Positions 28,988-37,223 of a stretch of DNA of 64,000 bases are shown piece by piece. Within the stretch, counting starts at the first letter, position 1; every line of letters starts with the position of its first letter. The position numbers were made by a program, and so were the translations under genes. The stretch spans positions 1 to 64,000 of the forward strand of contig RFPL01000007.1 of NCBI GenBank assembly GCA_009926135.1. Direction: 5' to 3'. The stretch is from Sphingomonadaceae bacterium (GTDB lineage Bacteria > Pseudomonadota > Alphaproteobacteria > Sphingomonadales > Sphingomonadaceae). Under the pieces are notes generated by a model. That model saw only the letters and a program-made list of their open reading frames with translations. It was not told the origin of the DNA and did not search any database.

Positions 28988-30138
28988 GCGCAATTCCCTT
29001 TCCCGCCCCGCCGGCTGACACCGACGCGGTTATCGCCCTGCGCGCCGAGTTCCGCGCCTTCCTTGACCAGCAATTGAAGGACCGCACGCCGCGCCAGCGC
29101 AGCGACAACTGGTACGGCTATGATCGCGGTTTCAGCCGGGCGATGGGCCAGGCGGGCTATCTCGGCATGACCTGGCCGAAGCAGTACGGCGGGCGTGAGC
29201 GCAGCGCCTTCGAGCGCGCCGTAATCGTCGAGGAATGCCTCGCCGCCGGTGCCCCGGTCGGTGCGCACTGGATTGCTGATCGTCAGTCCGGCCCTTCGAT
29301 CCTGAAGTTCGGGACCGAGGCCCAGAAGCAGGCCTTCCTGCCGCGCATCGCGGCGGGGGAACTGTCATTCGGGATCGGGATGAGCGAGCCGGATTCAGGC
29401 TCTGACCTTGCCGCCACTCGCACCAAGGCGGTCAAGGACGGCGATGTTTACCGCGTCACCGGCACCAAGGTCTGGACCAGCTTCGCGCACGAGGCGGACT
29501 ATGTGATCCTGTTCTGCCGCACCAGCGGCACCCCGGCCGACCGCCATGTCGGCACCAGCCAGCTGCTGATCGACCTCAAGAACACACCGGGCCTTACTAT
29601 CAAGCCGATCATCGACCTGGCCGGCCAGCACCACTTCAACGAGATGCATTTCGAGGACGCGATCGTCCCCGCCGACATGCTGCTGGGCGAAGAAGGCCAG
29701 GGCTGGGACCAGGTGATGAGCGAGCTGGCGTTTGAACGCTCCGGCCCGGAACGCTTCCTCTCTTCAATCGAACTGATGGTCCAGCTGATCGAGGCGCTGA
29801 AGGGCCGCGACAGCGATGCCGCGCAAATCACCGTCGGCCGGGTCACCGCGCGTCTCGCCGTGCTGCGCCGCTTGTCGCGTTCGGTCGCGGGGATGCTGCA
29901 AGAGCATCAGAACGCCAATCTCCAGGCCGCGATCGTCAAGGATGTCGGTGCGCTGTTCGAACAGGCGCTGCCGGACATTGCCCGCGAACTGATCGACGCC
30001 GAACCCGATCCGCGCGCGGCCGGGGCCTATGCCTCGGTGCTCGCCAACATCGTGCACAATTCGCCGAGCTGGTCACTGCGCGGCGGCACGCGCGAGATCC
30101 TGCGCGGGATCATCGCACGGGGTCTGGGGACGCGCTGA
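28984..30138 (+). CDS. Acyl-CoA dehydrogenase, large subunit-like
   Basis: This 384-residue acyl-CoA dehydrogenase starts at ATG 28984, inside the previous gene's stop. The flavin/substrate motif is intact (GIGMSEPDSGSDLAATRT, then VTGTKVWTSFA), as is the C-terminal region RGGTREILRGIIARGLG, where the Glu of TREI is at the usual catalytic or binding position. Together with the partner at 27998 it would form an alpha2beta2-type dehydrogenase transferring electrons to ETF. Only 2 bp separate its stop from the palindrome at 30141-30158 in front of kynA, so the operon probably ends here. Confidence 0.9.
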   Translation: MSAIPFPAPPADTDAVIALRAEFRAFLDQQLKDRTPRQRSDNWYGYDRGFSRAMGQAGYLGMTWPKQYGGRERSAFERAVIVEECLAAGAPVGAHWIADRQSGPSILKFGTEAQKQAFLPRIAAGELSFGIGMSEPDSGSDLAATRTKAVKDGDVYRVTGTKVWTSFAHEADYVILFCRTSGTPADRHVGTSQLLIDLKNTPGLTIKPIIDLAGQHHFNEMHFEDAIVPADMLLGEEGQGWDQVMSELAFERSGPERFLSSIELMVQLIEALKGRDSDAAQITVGRVTARLAVLRRLSRSVAGMLQEHQNANLQAAIVKDVGALFEQALPDIARELIDAEPDPRAAGAYASVLANIVHNSPSWSLRGGTREILRGIIARGLGTR

Positions 30139-30140
30139 TA

Positions 30141-30158
30141 CAGTTGCATTTGTAACTG
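30141..30158. promoter_or_regulatory. Palindromic operator upstream of kynA
   Basis: CAGTTGCATTTGTAACTG matches its reverse complement at 14 of 18 positions (CAGTT-n-CA-nn-TG-n-AACTG). This is the layout of many MarR-family operators. It lies 21 bp before the kynA ATG, where a repressor would block the promoter or early transcription. No MarR gene is in the window. Confidence 0.55.
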
Positions 30159-30178
30159 GATAGGGTGAAGGTCGGTAC

Positions 30179-30973
30179 ATGACTGACGCCGCCATGACCT
30201 ATGCGCGCTATCTTGCGCTCGACGACCTGCTGTCCGCCCAGAACCCGCAGTCCGACTGCGATGACGAGATGCTGTTCATCGTCATCCACCAGACCAAGGA
30301 ACTGTGGCTCAAGCAGATGATCCGCGAACTGCGGCTGGCCAAGACGCAGGTTCAAGGCGATGCACTGGTCCCGGCCTACAAGGCCCTCGCGCGGGTCAGC
30401 CGAATCCAGGCAGTGATGACGCTGAGCTGGGACGTTCTCGCGACCATGACGCCGAGCGACTACTCGCGCTTTCGCGATGTCCTGGGGCCATCCAGCGGCT
30501 TCCAGTCGGACCAGTTCCGCACAGTCGAATATATGCTCGGCCTGAAGGACGCGCGGTTCCTGTCCTATCAGGAGGACCGGCCCGAAGCGCACGCGGCGAT
30601 GGAGCAAGCGCTGACTGCCCCGAGCCTGTGGGACGATGCCATCGCCGCAGCGGCGCGCGCGGGTCTGGCGATCCCCGATGAAGTGCTGAAGCGCGATGTG
30701 ACGCAGCCCTATGCGGCCAACGCAGCGGTCGAAGCGGCGTTCCTTGAAGTTTACCGCGATACCGAACGGTATTGGGATCTTTACCAGCTGGCCGAAAAGC
30801 TGGTCGACCTTGACGATGCGATGGCAACCTGGCGGCACAAGCACGTGCTGACGGTGGAGCGTGTGATCGGCGGGAAACGCGGCACCGGCGGCACGGCCGG
30901 TGCGGCCTATCTGCATTCAACGCTGGGCAAGCGCGCCTTTCCGGAGCTGTGGACGCTGAGGACCAGTCTGTGA
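30179..30973 (+). CDS. kynA: Tryptophan 2,3-dioxygenase
   Basis: KynA is a heme enzyme that opens the indole ring of L-tryptophan to N-formylkynurenine, the first step of the kynurenine pathway. The 264-residue protein shows the family segments YLALDDLLSAQ, DEMLFIVIHQTKELWLKQM (with the substrate-contacting His), SGFQSDQFRTVEYMLG and WRHKHVLTVERVIGGKRGTGG, where the heme-ligating His and the carboxylate-binding Arg/Thr lie. It is cytoplasmic. The stop overlaps the GTG of the next gene (GTGA), and a palindromic operator precedes it. No kynurenine formamidase gene (kynB) is in this cluster. Confidence 0.95.
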   Translation: MTDAAMTYARYLALDDLLSAQNPQSDCDDEMLFIVIHQTKELWLKQMIRELRLAKTQVQGDALVPAYKALARVSRIQAVMTLSWDVLATMTPSDYSRFRDVLGPSSGFQSDQFRTVEYMLGLKDARFLSYQEDRPEAHAAMEQALTAPSLWDDAIAAAARAGLAIPDEVLKRDVTQPYAANAAVEAAFLEVYRDTERYWDLYQLAEKLVDLDDAMATWRHKHVLTVERVIGGKRGTGGTAGAAYLHSTLGKRAFPELWTLRTSL

Positions 30974-32073
30974 GCTACAAACACCTGTTCAGCCGCTCGC
31001 TAGCCGCAGCGCCCGAACGGCTGCACTTCGCCGCGCACAGCCACCACCTCTGGCCCGATGCCAGCTGGGATGGCCATGCCGAAGCCTGGAATGACGCCGC
31101 AATCTTGGCCGACCACAAATGGGACCGCGTATTCGGCGAGGTGATCCCCGAGGCCCAGCGCCACATCGCGACCGAACTCGCCCTGCCCGATCCGGCGACC
31201 ATCGCTTTCGCGCCCAACACCCACGAACTGCTGGTGCGGATCGTCTCGGCCCTGCCGATGGCGCGCCCGCGCGTGCTGGCGAGCGATGGAGAGTTCCACT
31301 CGTTCCGCCGCCAGTCGCTGCGCTGGGCCGAGGCCGGGCGGATCGACTTGACCACGGTGCCGCTGGAGCAAGTGGTCGAGACCGCCGAGACCGGCGCATT
31401 CGACCTGATCTTTGCGAGCCAGGTCCAGTTCAATGCCGGCCGCGTGCTGGAGGGGATCGAGCGCCTCGCCGCCCTAGCCCGCCCCGAAGGACCTTGGGTG
31501 GTGATTGATGGCTATCACGGCTTCATGGCCATGCCGACCGACCTCTCTGCTTTGGCTGACCGGATCTTCTACCTGTCGGGCGGCTACAAATATGCCATGG
31601 CCGGCGAAGGCGCCTGCTTCCTCCACGCCCCGCCCGGCTTTGCTCCGCGGCCGGAATTCACCGGCTGGTTCGCCGCCTTCGATGATCTCGCGGCCAAGCA
31701 GGGTGGTGTTGGCTATGCGCCGGATGGCGCGCGGTTTCTTGGAAGTACGTTCGATCCCAGCGGGCTCTATCGCTTCAACGCGGTGCAACGCATGCTGGCG
31801 CGCGAAGGGCTGACAACAACAGCGATCAGCGCGCATTGCGACCAGCTGAAGGCGCGCTTCCTCGCCGCCGATCCCTTGCCCGGCCTTGCGCTGATTTCCG
31901 ATCCGCGCGCCCGCTACCTTGCGTTCAAGGGCGAGGCCGCCCCCGCGCTCTATGCGACGCTGGACAGCAAGGGCGTGGTTACCGACCTGCGCGACGATGT
32001 GCTGCGAATCGGCTTTGCGCTCTACCAGGACGCGGGCGATGTCGACGCCCTGCTTGCCATCCTGAAAGCCTGA
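30970..32073 (+). CDS. Class V aminotransferase-fold enzyme, probable kynureninase-like
   Basis: This 367-residue fold type I PLP enzyme starts at GTG 30970, overlapping the kynA stop. The Schiff-base lysine is K207 in YLSGGYKYAMAGEG and the PLP-phosphate/pyridine contacts fall in FAPNTHELLVRIVSAL and VVIDGYHGFMAMP, where the Asp pairs with the pyridine nitrogen. The N-terminal segment AAHSHHLWPDAS and C-terminal GSTFDPSGLYRF resemble kynureninase, but the protein is shorter and more divergent than canonical KynU (about 415 residues). Its coupling to kynA makes cleavage of kynurenine to anthranilate the best guess. A different class V reaction, such as desulfuration or transamination, cannot be excluded. 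Confidence 0.7.
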   Translation: MSYKHLFSRSLAAAPERLHFAAHSHHLWPDASWDGHAEAWNDAAILADHKWDRVFGEVIPEAQRHIATELALPDPATIAFAPNTHELLVRIVSALPMARPRVLASDGEFHSFRRQSLRWAEAGRIDLTTVPLEQVVETAETGAFDLIFASQVQFNAGRVLEGIERLAALARPEGPWVVIDGYHGFMAMPTDLSALADRIFYLSGGYKYAMAGEGACFLHAPPGFAPRPEFTGWFAAFDDLAAKQGGVGYAPDGARFLGSTFDPSGLYRFNAVQRMLAREGLTTTAISAHCDQLKARFLAADPLPGLALISDPRARYLAFKGEAAPALYATLDSKGVVTDLRDDVLRIGFALYQDAGDVDALLAILKA

Positions 32074-32076
32074 ACG

Positions 32077-32114
32077 AAAAAGCCCCGCCGGATCGCTCCG
32101 GCGAGGCCTTTCGT
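32077..32114. terminator. Bidirectional terminator between convergent genes
   Basis: A stem with core CGCCGGA/TCCGGCG and loop TCGC is flanked by AAAAGCCC on the left and GGCCTTTCGTTT on the right, so it has a T-run on both strands. It ends the kynA operon from the left and the TonB receptor gene from the right. Confidence 0.8.
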
Positions 32115-32132
32115 TTCAGGCGATAACCGCGA

Positions 32133-34379
32133 TCAGAACTTGATCGAGGCTTCCACGCCGAACACGCGCGGTTCGTTGACCATCGCGGTCAGGTTGTTGA
32201 AGTCGATCCCCGAGACCGCCGAAACATCGTTGGTGATGTTGCGGGCAAACGCGGCGATGTCGAACTTGTCGGTGCGGTAACCCACGCGCAGGCCGCCTTC
32301 GAGCATCTTGTTATCGCTGAATTCGACCGAATCGTAGAGGAAGAACTGCACCTTCGAGCGGTAGGCCCAGTCAGTGAACATATAGGCTTCGCCATTACCG
32401 ACCGGGGCGGCATAGCCAGCCGTCCAGTTGGCGATCCAGCGCGGGCTCTGCGGCAGCTGGTTGCCGTTGATCGAGTAGATCCCCGGGCTGCCGGCGCGCT
32501 GCGGGCTGGTGACGGTGCAGTTGGCGCCGCAACCGGCGACAAAGGCGTTCGGGTCCTTGATCTCGTTGTGGTTGTACGAGAGGCCCGCCGTCAGGCTGAG
32601 GCCCTGCACCGGCTTGGCTTCCAGCTCGGCTTCGAAGCCGTAACCATCGACCTGCTTGGCATTGAGCAGCGTGGTGAAGTTCGAAGCGCCGCCCACGGCG
32701 GTCAGCTGCAGGTTGTCGGTGCTGAAGTAGAAGCCGGTCAGGTTGAAGCGCAGCTTGCCATCGGCCAGGGTCGACTTGACGCCAGCTTCATAGCTCATCG
32801 TGGTTTCGCTCTGCGCAACCGACGGCGCGCGGCCGAAGACCAGGCGGGCCTGGATCGACGGGGCACGATAGCCCTTGGCCACGCGGGCGAACAGGTTGAC
32901 GTCGTCGTTCAGCGGATAGCTGGCGGCGAGGTCCCAGGTCAGCACGTTGTCGCCCACTTCGGTGGTCACGACCGGCACTGGGCCGCCGAAACCGAGGAAG
33001 CCCGGACGGGTATCGACCGGACGGGCGGCAACCATCTTGCGCTGGTCATCGTTGTACCGAACGCCGCCCTGCAGCTTCACGCCATTCTCGAACTCGTAGG
33101 AGAGCGAGCCGAACAGGCCCCAGGCAGTGCTGTCCTGGCGCTGGGTGGCGATTGCTGCCGGAGTGGTGTCGGTCGGCGCGCCGAAGTCGAAGCTGGTGAT
33201 GTCCAGCTTTTCGTTCAGGTAGAACAGGCCGGCCTGATAGCCCAGACCGCCGGTGTTGTTGCTGGCAAAGCGCAGTTCCTGGGTGAACTGGTCGAGGCTC
33301 GGGACGTTGTCCTGCGACTGAGCCGAGAACGGGATGAAGCCCGGCCCCATGGTCGGCGCAAAGGCATTGCCGAAGCCGCCGTCGATATCGCCGCGGCTGT
33401 AGAGGTTGCCGTTCCAGTAGCTGGTGACCGAGGTAACGGTGACCGGACCGGCATCGTATTCAGCCGTCATGCCCAGGTTGTAGTTGCGCAGGCGCTGGAA
33501 GTTCAGGCCATCGGCGCGAACCTGATCACGCTTGAACTCGGTGGTCGGGCCGCCGAGGCCGATCAGCTTGTTGCTGCCTTTGGCAAAAGCGTTGGCACGG
33601 AACAGGCGGGCAGTGCCGTCGAAATCGCGGATCTGGCCGACAACGCGGACAGTGAAGGCATCGCTCAGGTCAGCCTGGATCTGCAGGCGGGCGGCGAGGT
33701 CTTCGAAGCCTTCGAGGTTGTTCTCACCGGGTGCATCGACATTGTCGACCCAGTCATCGCGCCGCTGGTACAGCACCGAGAGGCGGGCCGAGAGACCGCT
33801 GCCCAGTTCGCCGCCAACGCCGGCTTCGGCGTTGATGGTGTTGAAGCTGCCGTAGCTGGCCTTCAGGTAGTTGTTCTTCGAAGTCGGCTTGGCGGTATCG
33901 AACTTGACGATCCCGGCCGGGGTGTTGCGGCCGAACAGCGTGCCCTGCGGACCGCGCAGCACTTCGACGCGGTCAAGGTCGAACACCGGGAAGCCCTTCA
34001 GGATCGGGTTTTCCAGCACGACATCGTCATAGACCAGGCTGACCGGCTGCGAAGCGTTGAGATCGAAGTCGGTGTTGCCCAGGCCGCGGATGTAGAAGCG
34101 CGGGAAGGTGCGGCCGAACGAGCTTTCGATGTTCAGGCTGGGGACGCGGCCCGACAGGGCGCGGATGTCGGCACCGGCGCCGGTGACGGCGGCCAGGGTT
34201 TCACCGCCGAGCGTGGCGACCGAAACCGGCACGTCCTGAAGGTTTTCCTCACGGCGCTGGGCGGTGACGATAATTTCGTCGAGGCGTGCCTCGTCGGTCG
34301 ATTGCTGGGCGAAGGCCGGGGCCGAAGTGGCGGCAACGGCGATAGCCGAAAGGCTGAGCAGCAGCTTGGTGCGCATCAT
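32133..34379 (-). CDS. TonB-dependent outer-membrane receptor
   Basis: This 748-residue TonB-dependent transporter has a signal peptide (MMRTKLLLSLSAIAVAA to AFAQ), a TonB-box region DEIIVTAQRREENLQDVP, a plug domain with NIESSFGRTFPRFYIRGLG and VEVLRGPQGTLFGRN, and a beta-barrel ending in GVEASIKF with a terminal Phe. AAGGA precedes the paired ATGs at 34379/34376. A perfect 14-bp palindrome (34432-34445) lies 53 bp upstream, so expression is probably controlled by a TetR-like repressor. The ligand is unknown. It converges on the kynA operon, with a shared terminator between. Confidence 0.92.
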   Translation of the reverse strand: MMRTKLLLSLSAIAVAATSAPAFAQQSTDEARLDEIIVTAQRREENLQDVPVSVATLGGETLAAVTGAGADIRALSGRVPSLNIESSFGRTFPRFYIRGLGNTDFDLNASQPVSLVYDDVVLENPILKGFPVFDLDRVEVLRGPQGTLFGRNTPAGIVKFDTAKPTSKNNYLKASYGSFNTINAEAGVGGELGSGLSARLSVLYQRRDDWVDNVDAPGENNLEGFEDLAARLQIQADLSDAFTVRVVGQIRDFDGTARLFRANAFAKGSNKLIGLGGPTTEFKRDQVRADGLNFQRLRNYNLGMTAEYDAGPVTVTSVTSYWNGNLYSRGDIDGGFGNAFAPTMGPGFIPFSAQSQDNVPSLDQFTQELRFASNNTGGLGYQAGLFYLNEKLDITSFDFGAPTDTTPAAIATQRQDSTAWGLFGSLSYEFENGVKLQGGVRYNDDQRKMVAARPVDTRPGFLGFGGPVPVVTTEVGDNVLTWDLAASYPLNDDVNLFARVAKGYRAPSIQARLVFGRAPSVAQSETTMSYEAGVKSTLADGKLRFNLTGFYFSTDNLQLTAVGGASNFTTLLNAKQVDGYGFEAELEAKPVQGLSLTAGLSYNHNEIKDPNAFVAGCGANCTVTSPQRAGSPGIYSINGNQLPQSPRWIANWTAGYAAPVGNGEAYMFTDWAYRSKVQFFLYDSVEFSDNKMLEGGLRVGYRTDKFDIAAFARNITNDVSAVSGIDFNNLTAMVNEPRVFGVEASIKF

Positions 34380-34431
34380 TGTGGTCCTTGATTGGGAGGG
34401 TTTGGGACTGGCGCGCCGCTAGTCCAGCCGT

Positions 34432-34445
34432 GTTCCGTACGGAAC
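34432..34445. promoter_or_regulatory. Perfect palindrome upstream of a TonB receptor gene
   Basis: GTTCCGTACGGAAC is a 14-bp perfect palindrome, 53 bp before the receptor start and 46 bp beyond the queF stop. Its form fits TetR/AcrR-family operators. The cognate regulator is not in the window. Confidence 0.55.
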
Positions 34446-34490
34446 CGACAATCTGCAATTGCCCGATTTTTTGGTTTCAGGTGTGACCGA

Positions 34491-34949
34491 TTAGCCGCGC
34501 CCGCGGTATCCCGCCACGCCCTGGTCCGGCACCCACAGGCCTTCCGGTGCGGGGCCGCTCTGCCAGAACACATCGATCGGAATGCCGCCGCGCGGATACC
34601 AGTATCCACCGATCCGCAGCCAGCGCGGTTGCATCTCGTCAAACAGGCGTTGGCCGATGCCGACAGTCACGTCCTCGTGAAAGCCGGCATGGTTGCGGAA
34701 GGCACCGAGGAACAGCTTCAGGCTCTTGGATTCAACGATAGTCTGGCCCGGGGCATAGTCGATGACCAGATGCGCGAAGTCAGGCTGGCCGGTCACCGGG
34801 CATAGCGAGGTAAACTCTGGCACGGCAAACCGCGCGAGGTACAGCGCGCCCGCGCGCGGGTTGGGCACATAGTCCAGCACAGCCGCTTCCGGCGATGCGG
34901 GAAGCGCACTGGTCTGACCCAGATGGAGCGGTTGAAGTGTGTCCGACAT
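34491..34949 (-). CDS. queF: NADPH-dependent 7-cyano-7-deazaguanine reductase QueF
   Basis: QueF reduces preQ0 to preQ1 in the synthesis of the tRNA base queuosine. The ATG at 34949 gives 152 residues, the length of the unimodular type I enzyme; a frame from 34982 is longer but unconserved. The catalytic cysteine is C50 in [20 protein letters not shown], followed by the conserved acidic residue in the same stretch. The QueF motif [15 protein letters not shown] binds NADPH and is complete. It is divergent from the proline-rich membrane protein gene at 35068. Confidence 0.95.
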   Translation of the reverse strand: MSDTLQPLHLGQTSALPASPEAAVLDYVPNPRAGALYLARFAVPEFTSLCPVTGQPDFAHLVIDYAPGQTIVESKSLKLFLGAFRNHAGFHEDVTVGIGQRLFDEMQPRWLRIGGYWYPRGGIPIDVFWQSGPAPEGLWVPDQGVAGYRGRG

Positions 34950-35067
34950 GGCACGGCCTTGCCCCGAACTCGCGGGCAACACAAGCCACCGGGTTGAACG
35001 CGCGGGTTCACTCCCTATTCAGGGCTGCCCGTGCCTGCCGCGCGGGCAATTGAAGGGTGTGCGCGAA

Positions 35068-36219
35068 GTGACGAAAGGCTCGGGGGCAAGACTGGCGGGA
35101 TTGATGGTGGCGGCGCTTGCCCTCGCCGCCCCGGCCGCGGCGCAGGACGTGTTCAGCCTGCCGCCGGGCACCTCCAGCCCGACAGCGCGACCACCCGGAC
35201 CCGTAGATTCCGATAACCCGGTGATCCGTCCGCGCGCTTCGCAAACGGCAGCCCCCCGGCCAACGGCGACGCCAAGCGCTACCCCGGCCGCGACTGCCAC
35301 GCCGGCCTCTGCTCCGGCGCGTCCGGTGGTTCGCCAGACTGCAACGCCCCGCGCCGCGCCGGGCACGACGGCCCCGGCGACGAACCCGCTCACCCTGCCT
35401 GTCACCAATACGCCTGATCCGGCAGCTGCCTTGCCGGATGCCCTGCCAACTGTGGCGACGCCGCCGGTTTCAGCCGCAACGCCAGCCGCCGAACCGGCTT
35501 CGACCTCGGACTGGGCCGCCTTTGCCACGGGCGCGCTGGTTGGCGCGCTGGCTCTGCTGGCGCTGGTCGGCGGCCTGCTCTGGCGGCGGCGCAAGACCGG
35601 CGCGGAACTGGCAGTCGAGTTTGAGCCGCCCATCGTCCCGCCCGCTGCTCCTCCCGCGCCGGAGCCGGAGCCGGAGCCGGAGCCAGTGCCAGTGCCAATA
35701 CCGGCACCAGAGCCTGTCCCGGTCGCCGCGCCCCCAGGCCTCCAGGTCGCGCTCGAAGCCCGCCGCCTCGATGCCTCGTTGGTTGCGACAACGCTGGCGT
35801 ACCAGCTGCGCCTGACCAATCACGGCGCGACCGCGCTGAGCGCGCTGACGATCGAGGGCGACATGGTCGCGGCCCATTCCTCATTGCCAGTGGAGCAGCA
35901 GATTGCCAGCATTGGTCAGAAGCTGGAACTGCGCCACAGCCTGGCCGAGCTGGCGCCCGGTGAAAGCGCGGAATTCAGGGGCGAGCTGCGCCTGCCACTG
36001 ACTGCCATCACCCCGATCCGCGCCGGCAATGCGGCCTATTTCGTGCCCCTCGCCCGGTTGCGGATGCAAGCGGCGCAGGGCGCAGATGATTCACTTATCG
36101 TGGCCCAGACCTTCGTGATCGGCGAATTGCCGGACCAGCCAGGCGGCGCGCTGCGTCCCTTCCGGCTCGATCTTGGCCCGCGCACCTTTGGCAAGCTGGG
36201 CCAGCGTGCGGTCGGCTGA
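35068..36219 (+). CDS. Proline-rich membrane-anchored protein of unknown function
   Basis: I do not recognise a named family. The start is uncertain: GTG 35068 (or 35059) gives a signal peptide, GLMVAALALAAPAAAQD, right after a short basic start; earlier in-frame ATGs overlap the queF region. Then follow an Ala/Pro/Thr-rich stretch (about residues 25-145), a membrane helix FATGALVGALALLALVGGL with WRRRK after it, a tandem Pro-Glu repeat (PEPEPEPEPVPVP) and a C-terminal domain of about 150 residues, starting LQVALEARRLDASLVATTL, that looks like a beta-sandwich (LRLTNHGATALSALTIEG). The overall picture is a secreted linker, one anchor and a cytoplasmic or periplasmic Ig-like domain. Confidence 0.7.
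   Translation: MTKGSGARLAGLMVAALALAAPAAAQDVFSLPPGTSSPTARPPGPVDSDNPVIRPRASQTAAPRPTATPSATPAATATPASAPARPVVRQTATPRAAPGTTAPATNPLTLPVTNTPDPAAALPDALPTVATPPVSAATPAAEPASTSDWAAFATGALVGALALLALVGGLLWRRRKTGAELAVEFEPPIVPPAAPPAPEPEPEPEPVPVPIPAPEPVPVAAPPGLQVALEARRLDASLVATTLAYQLRLTNHGATALSALTIEGDMVAAHSSLPVEQQIASIGQKLELRHSLAELAPGESAEFRGELRLPLTAITPIRAGNAAYFVPLARLRMQAAQGADDSLIVAQTFVIGELPDQPGGALRPFRLDLGPRTFGKLGQRAVG
35655..35730 (+). repeat. Short tandem Pro-Glu / Pro-Val coding repeat
   Basis: Units of GAGCCG and then CCAGTG recur in tandem and encode alternating Pro-Glu and Pro-Val residues within the gene at 35068. Such low-complexity DNA can expand or contract by slippage in steps that keep the frame. Confidence 0.75.
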
Positions 36220-36262
36220 CCGAATTGCCCTCGACGCGGCCCGCTGGGCGGGTTAAGCCTTC

Positions 36263-36341
36263 CTTCGCAAGTGCAGCGAAGAGGAGCGCGGCACTGGCCC
36301 GGCGGTGACGCGCAAAGCGCGGACCCTCGGTGAACGCGAGG
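36263..36341 (+). promoter_or_regulatory. Series of hairpins in the sseA leader
   Basis: Three short hairpins follow one another before sseA: CTTCGC/GCGAAG (36263-36281), CGCGC/GCGCG with loop AAA (36309-36321) and CCTCG/CGAGG (36325-36341). The last overlaps a GAGGAGG. The element could be a leader RNA for the sulfur genes, but I cannot match it to a known riboswitch. Confidence 0.35.
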
Positions 36342-36357
36342 AGGACGCGAAGGTCAT

Positions 36358-37200
36358 ATGGATAGTCTTGTCACCACCGAATGGCTGGCCAACGAAATTG
36401 GCGCCAGCGATCTGCGGATCATCGATGCCAGCTGGCATATGCCCGCTGCGGGTCGGAGCGGCCTCGACGAATATCTTGCGGGTCACATCCCCGGTGCGGT
36501 CTTCATGGACCTGGCCGATCTGGTGGATAGCGGCTCGCCAGTCGACAATACCCTGCCCCCGCCGGAAAAGTTCGCCAGTCGCATGCAGTCGCTCGGCCTT
36601 GGCGATGGCAGCCGGATCGTGATTTACGATGACAGCGCCGTGAAGTCCGCCGCGCGCGCCTGGTTCATGCTCAAGCTGTTCGGCGCGCACGATGTCGCGA
36701 TCCTCGATGGCGGGATCGCCAAGTGGAAAGCCGAAGGGCGCGCCCTCGCCGAAGGCCGCGAAACGCTGCGCCACCGCCATTTCACTGCCTGGCAGGACGA
36801 GGGCAAGGTTCGCACCAAGGAGCAGATGCTGACCAACCTATCCAGCGGCGCCGAGCAGGTGCTCGATGCGCGGGGCGCGGCGCGCTTCACCGGTGAGGAA
36901 GCCGATCCACGCCCGCACATCGCCTCTGGCCATATCCCCGGATCGCGCAACCTGCCCTATTCATCGCTGTTCAACGCCGATGGCACCTTCAAGGACAAGG
37001 CCGGCCTCGCCGCAGCCTTTGCCGCGGCCGGGATCGACCTTGGCAAACCGGTTGTCACCACCTGCGGCAGCGGCGTAACGGCCTGCGTGCTGTTGTTTGC
37101 GATGCAGTTGCTGGGCAAGGAAGACGCCAAGCTCTATGACGGCAGCTGGAGCGAATGGGGGGCCGATCCGGAAACCCCCAAGGCGCTCGGCGCGGCATAG
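36358..37200 (+). CDS. sseA: 3-mercaptopyruvate sulfurtransferase
   Basis: This 280-residue two-domain rhodanese transfers sulfur from 3-mercaptopyruvate to a thiol or cyanide acceptor. The catalytic loop is CGSGVTA with C236 as nucleophile; this loop, unlike the CRKGVT of thiosulfate rhodaneses, marks mercaptopyruvate sulfurtransferases. The N-terminal inactive domain begins with VTTEWLANEIGASDLRIIDA. The ATG at 36358 has AAGG 4 nt upstream. It is the first gene of a plus-strand run with metC and mscS, 23 bp before the metC start, which suggests a joint role in sulfur amino acid breakdown. Confidence 0.93.
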   Translation: MDSLVTTEWLANEIGASDLRIIDASWHMPAAGRSGLDEYLAGHIPGAVFMDLADLVDSGSPVDNTLPPPEKFASRMQSLGLGDGSRIVIYDDSAVKSAARAWFMLKLFGAHDVAILDGGIAKWKAEGRALAEGRETLRHRHFTAWQDEGKVRTKEQMLTNLSSGAEQVLDARGAARFTGEEADPRPHIASGHIPGSRNLPYSSLFNADGTFKDKAGLAAAFAAAGIDLGKPVVTTCGSGVTACVLLFAMQLLGKEDAKLYDGSWSEWGADPETPKALGAA

Positions 37201-37223
37201 GCTTCAGCACGAACGGACCAGAT

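Noticed and set aside
35655..35730. Possible CRISPR or regulatory tandem repeat
   Set aside because: The repeat is in frame inside a coding sequence and encodes Pro-Glu/Pro-Val; it lacks spacers.
36281..36345. GAGGAGCGC followed by GC-rich stems, recalling the S-adenosylhomocysteine riboswitch
   Set aside because: The rest of the conserved core expected from memory is not visible, so only an unspecified leader is called.
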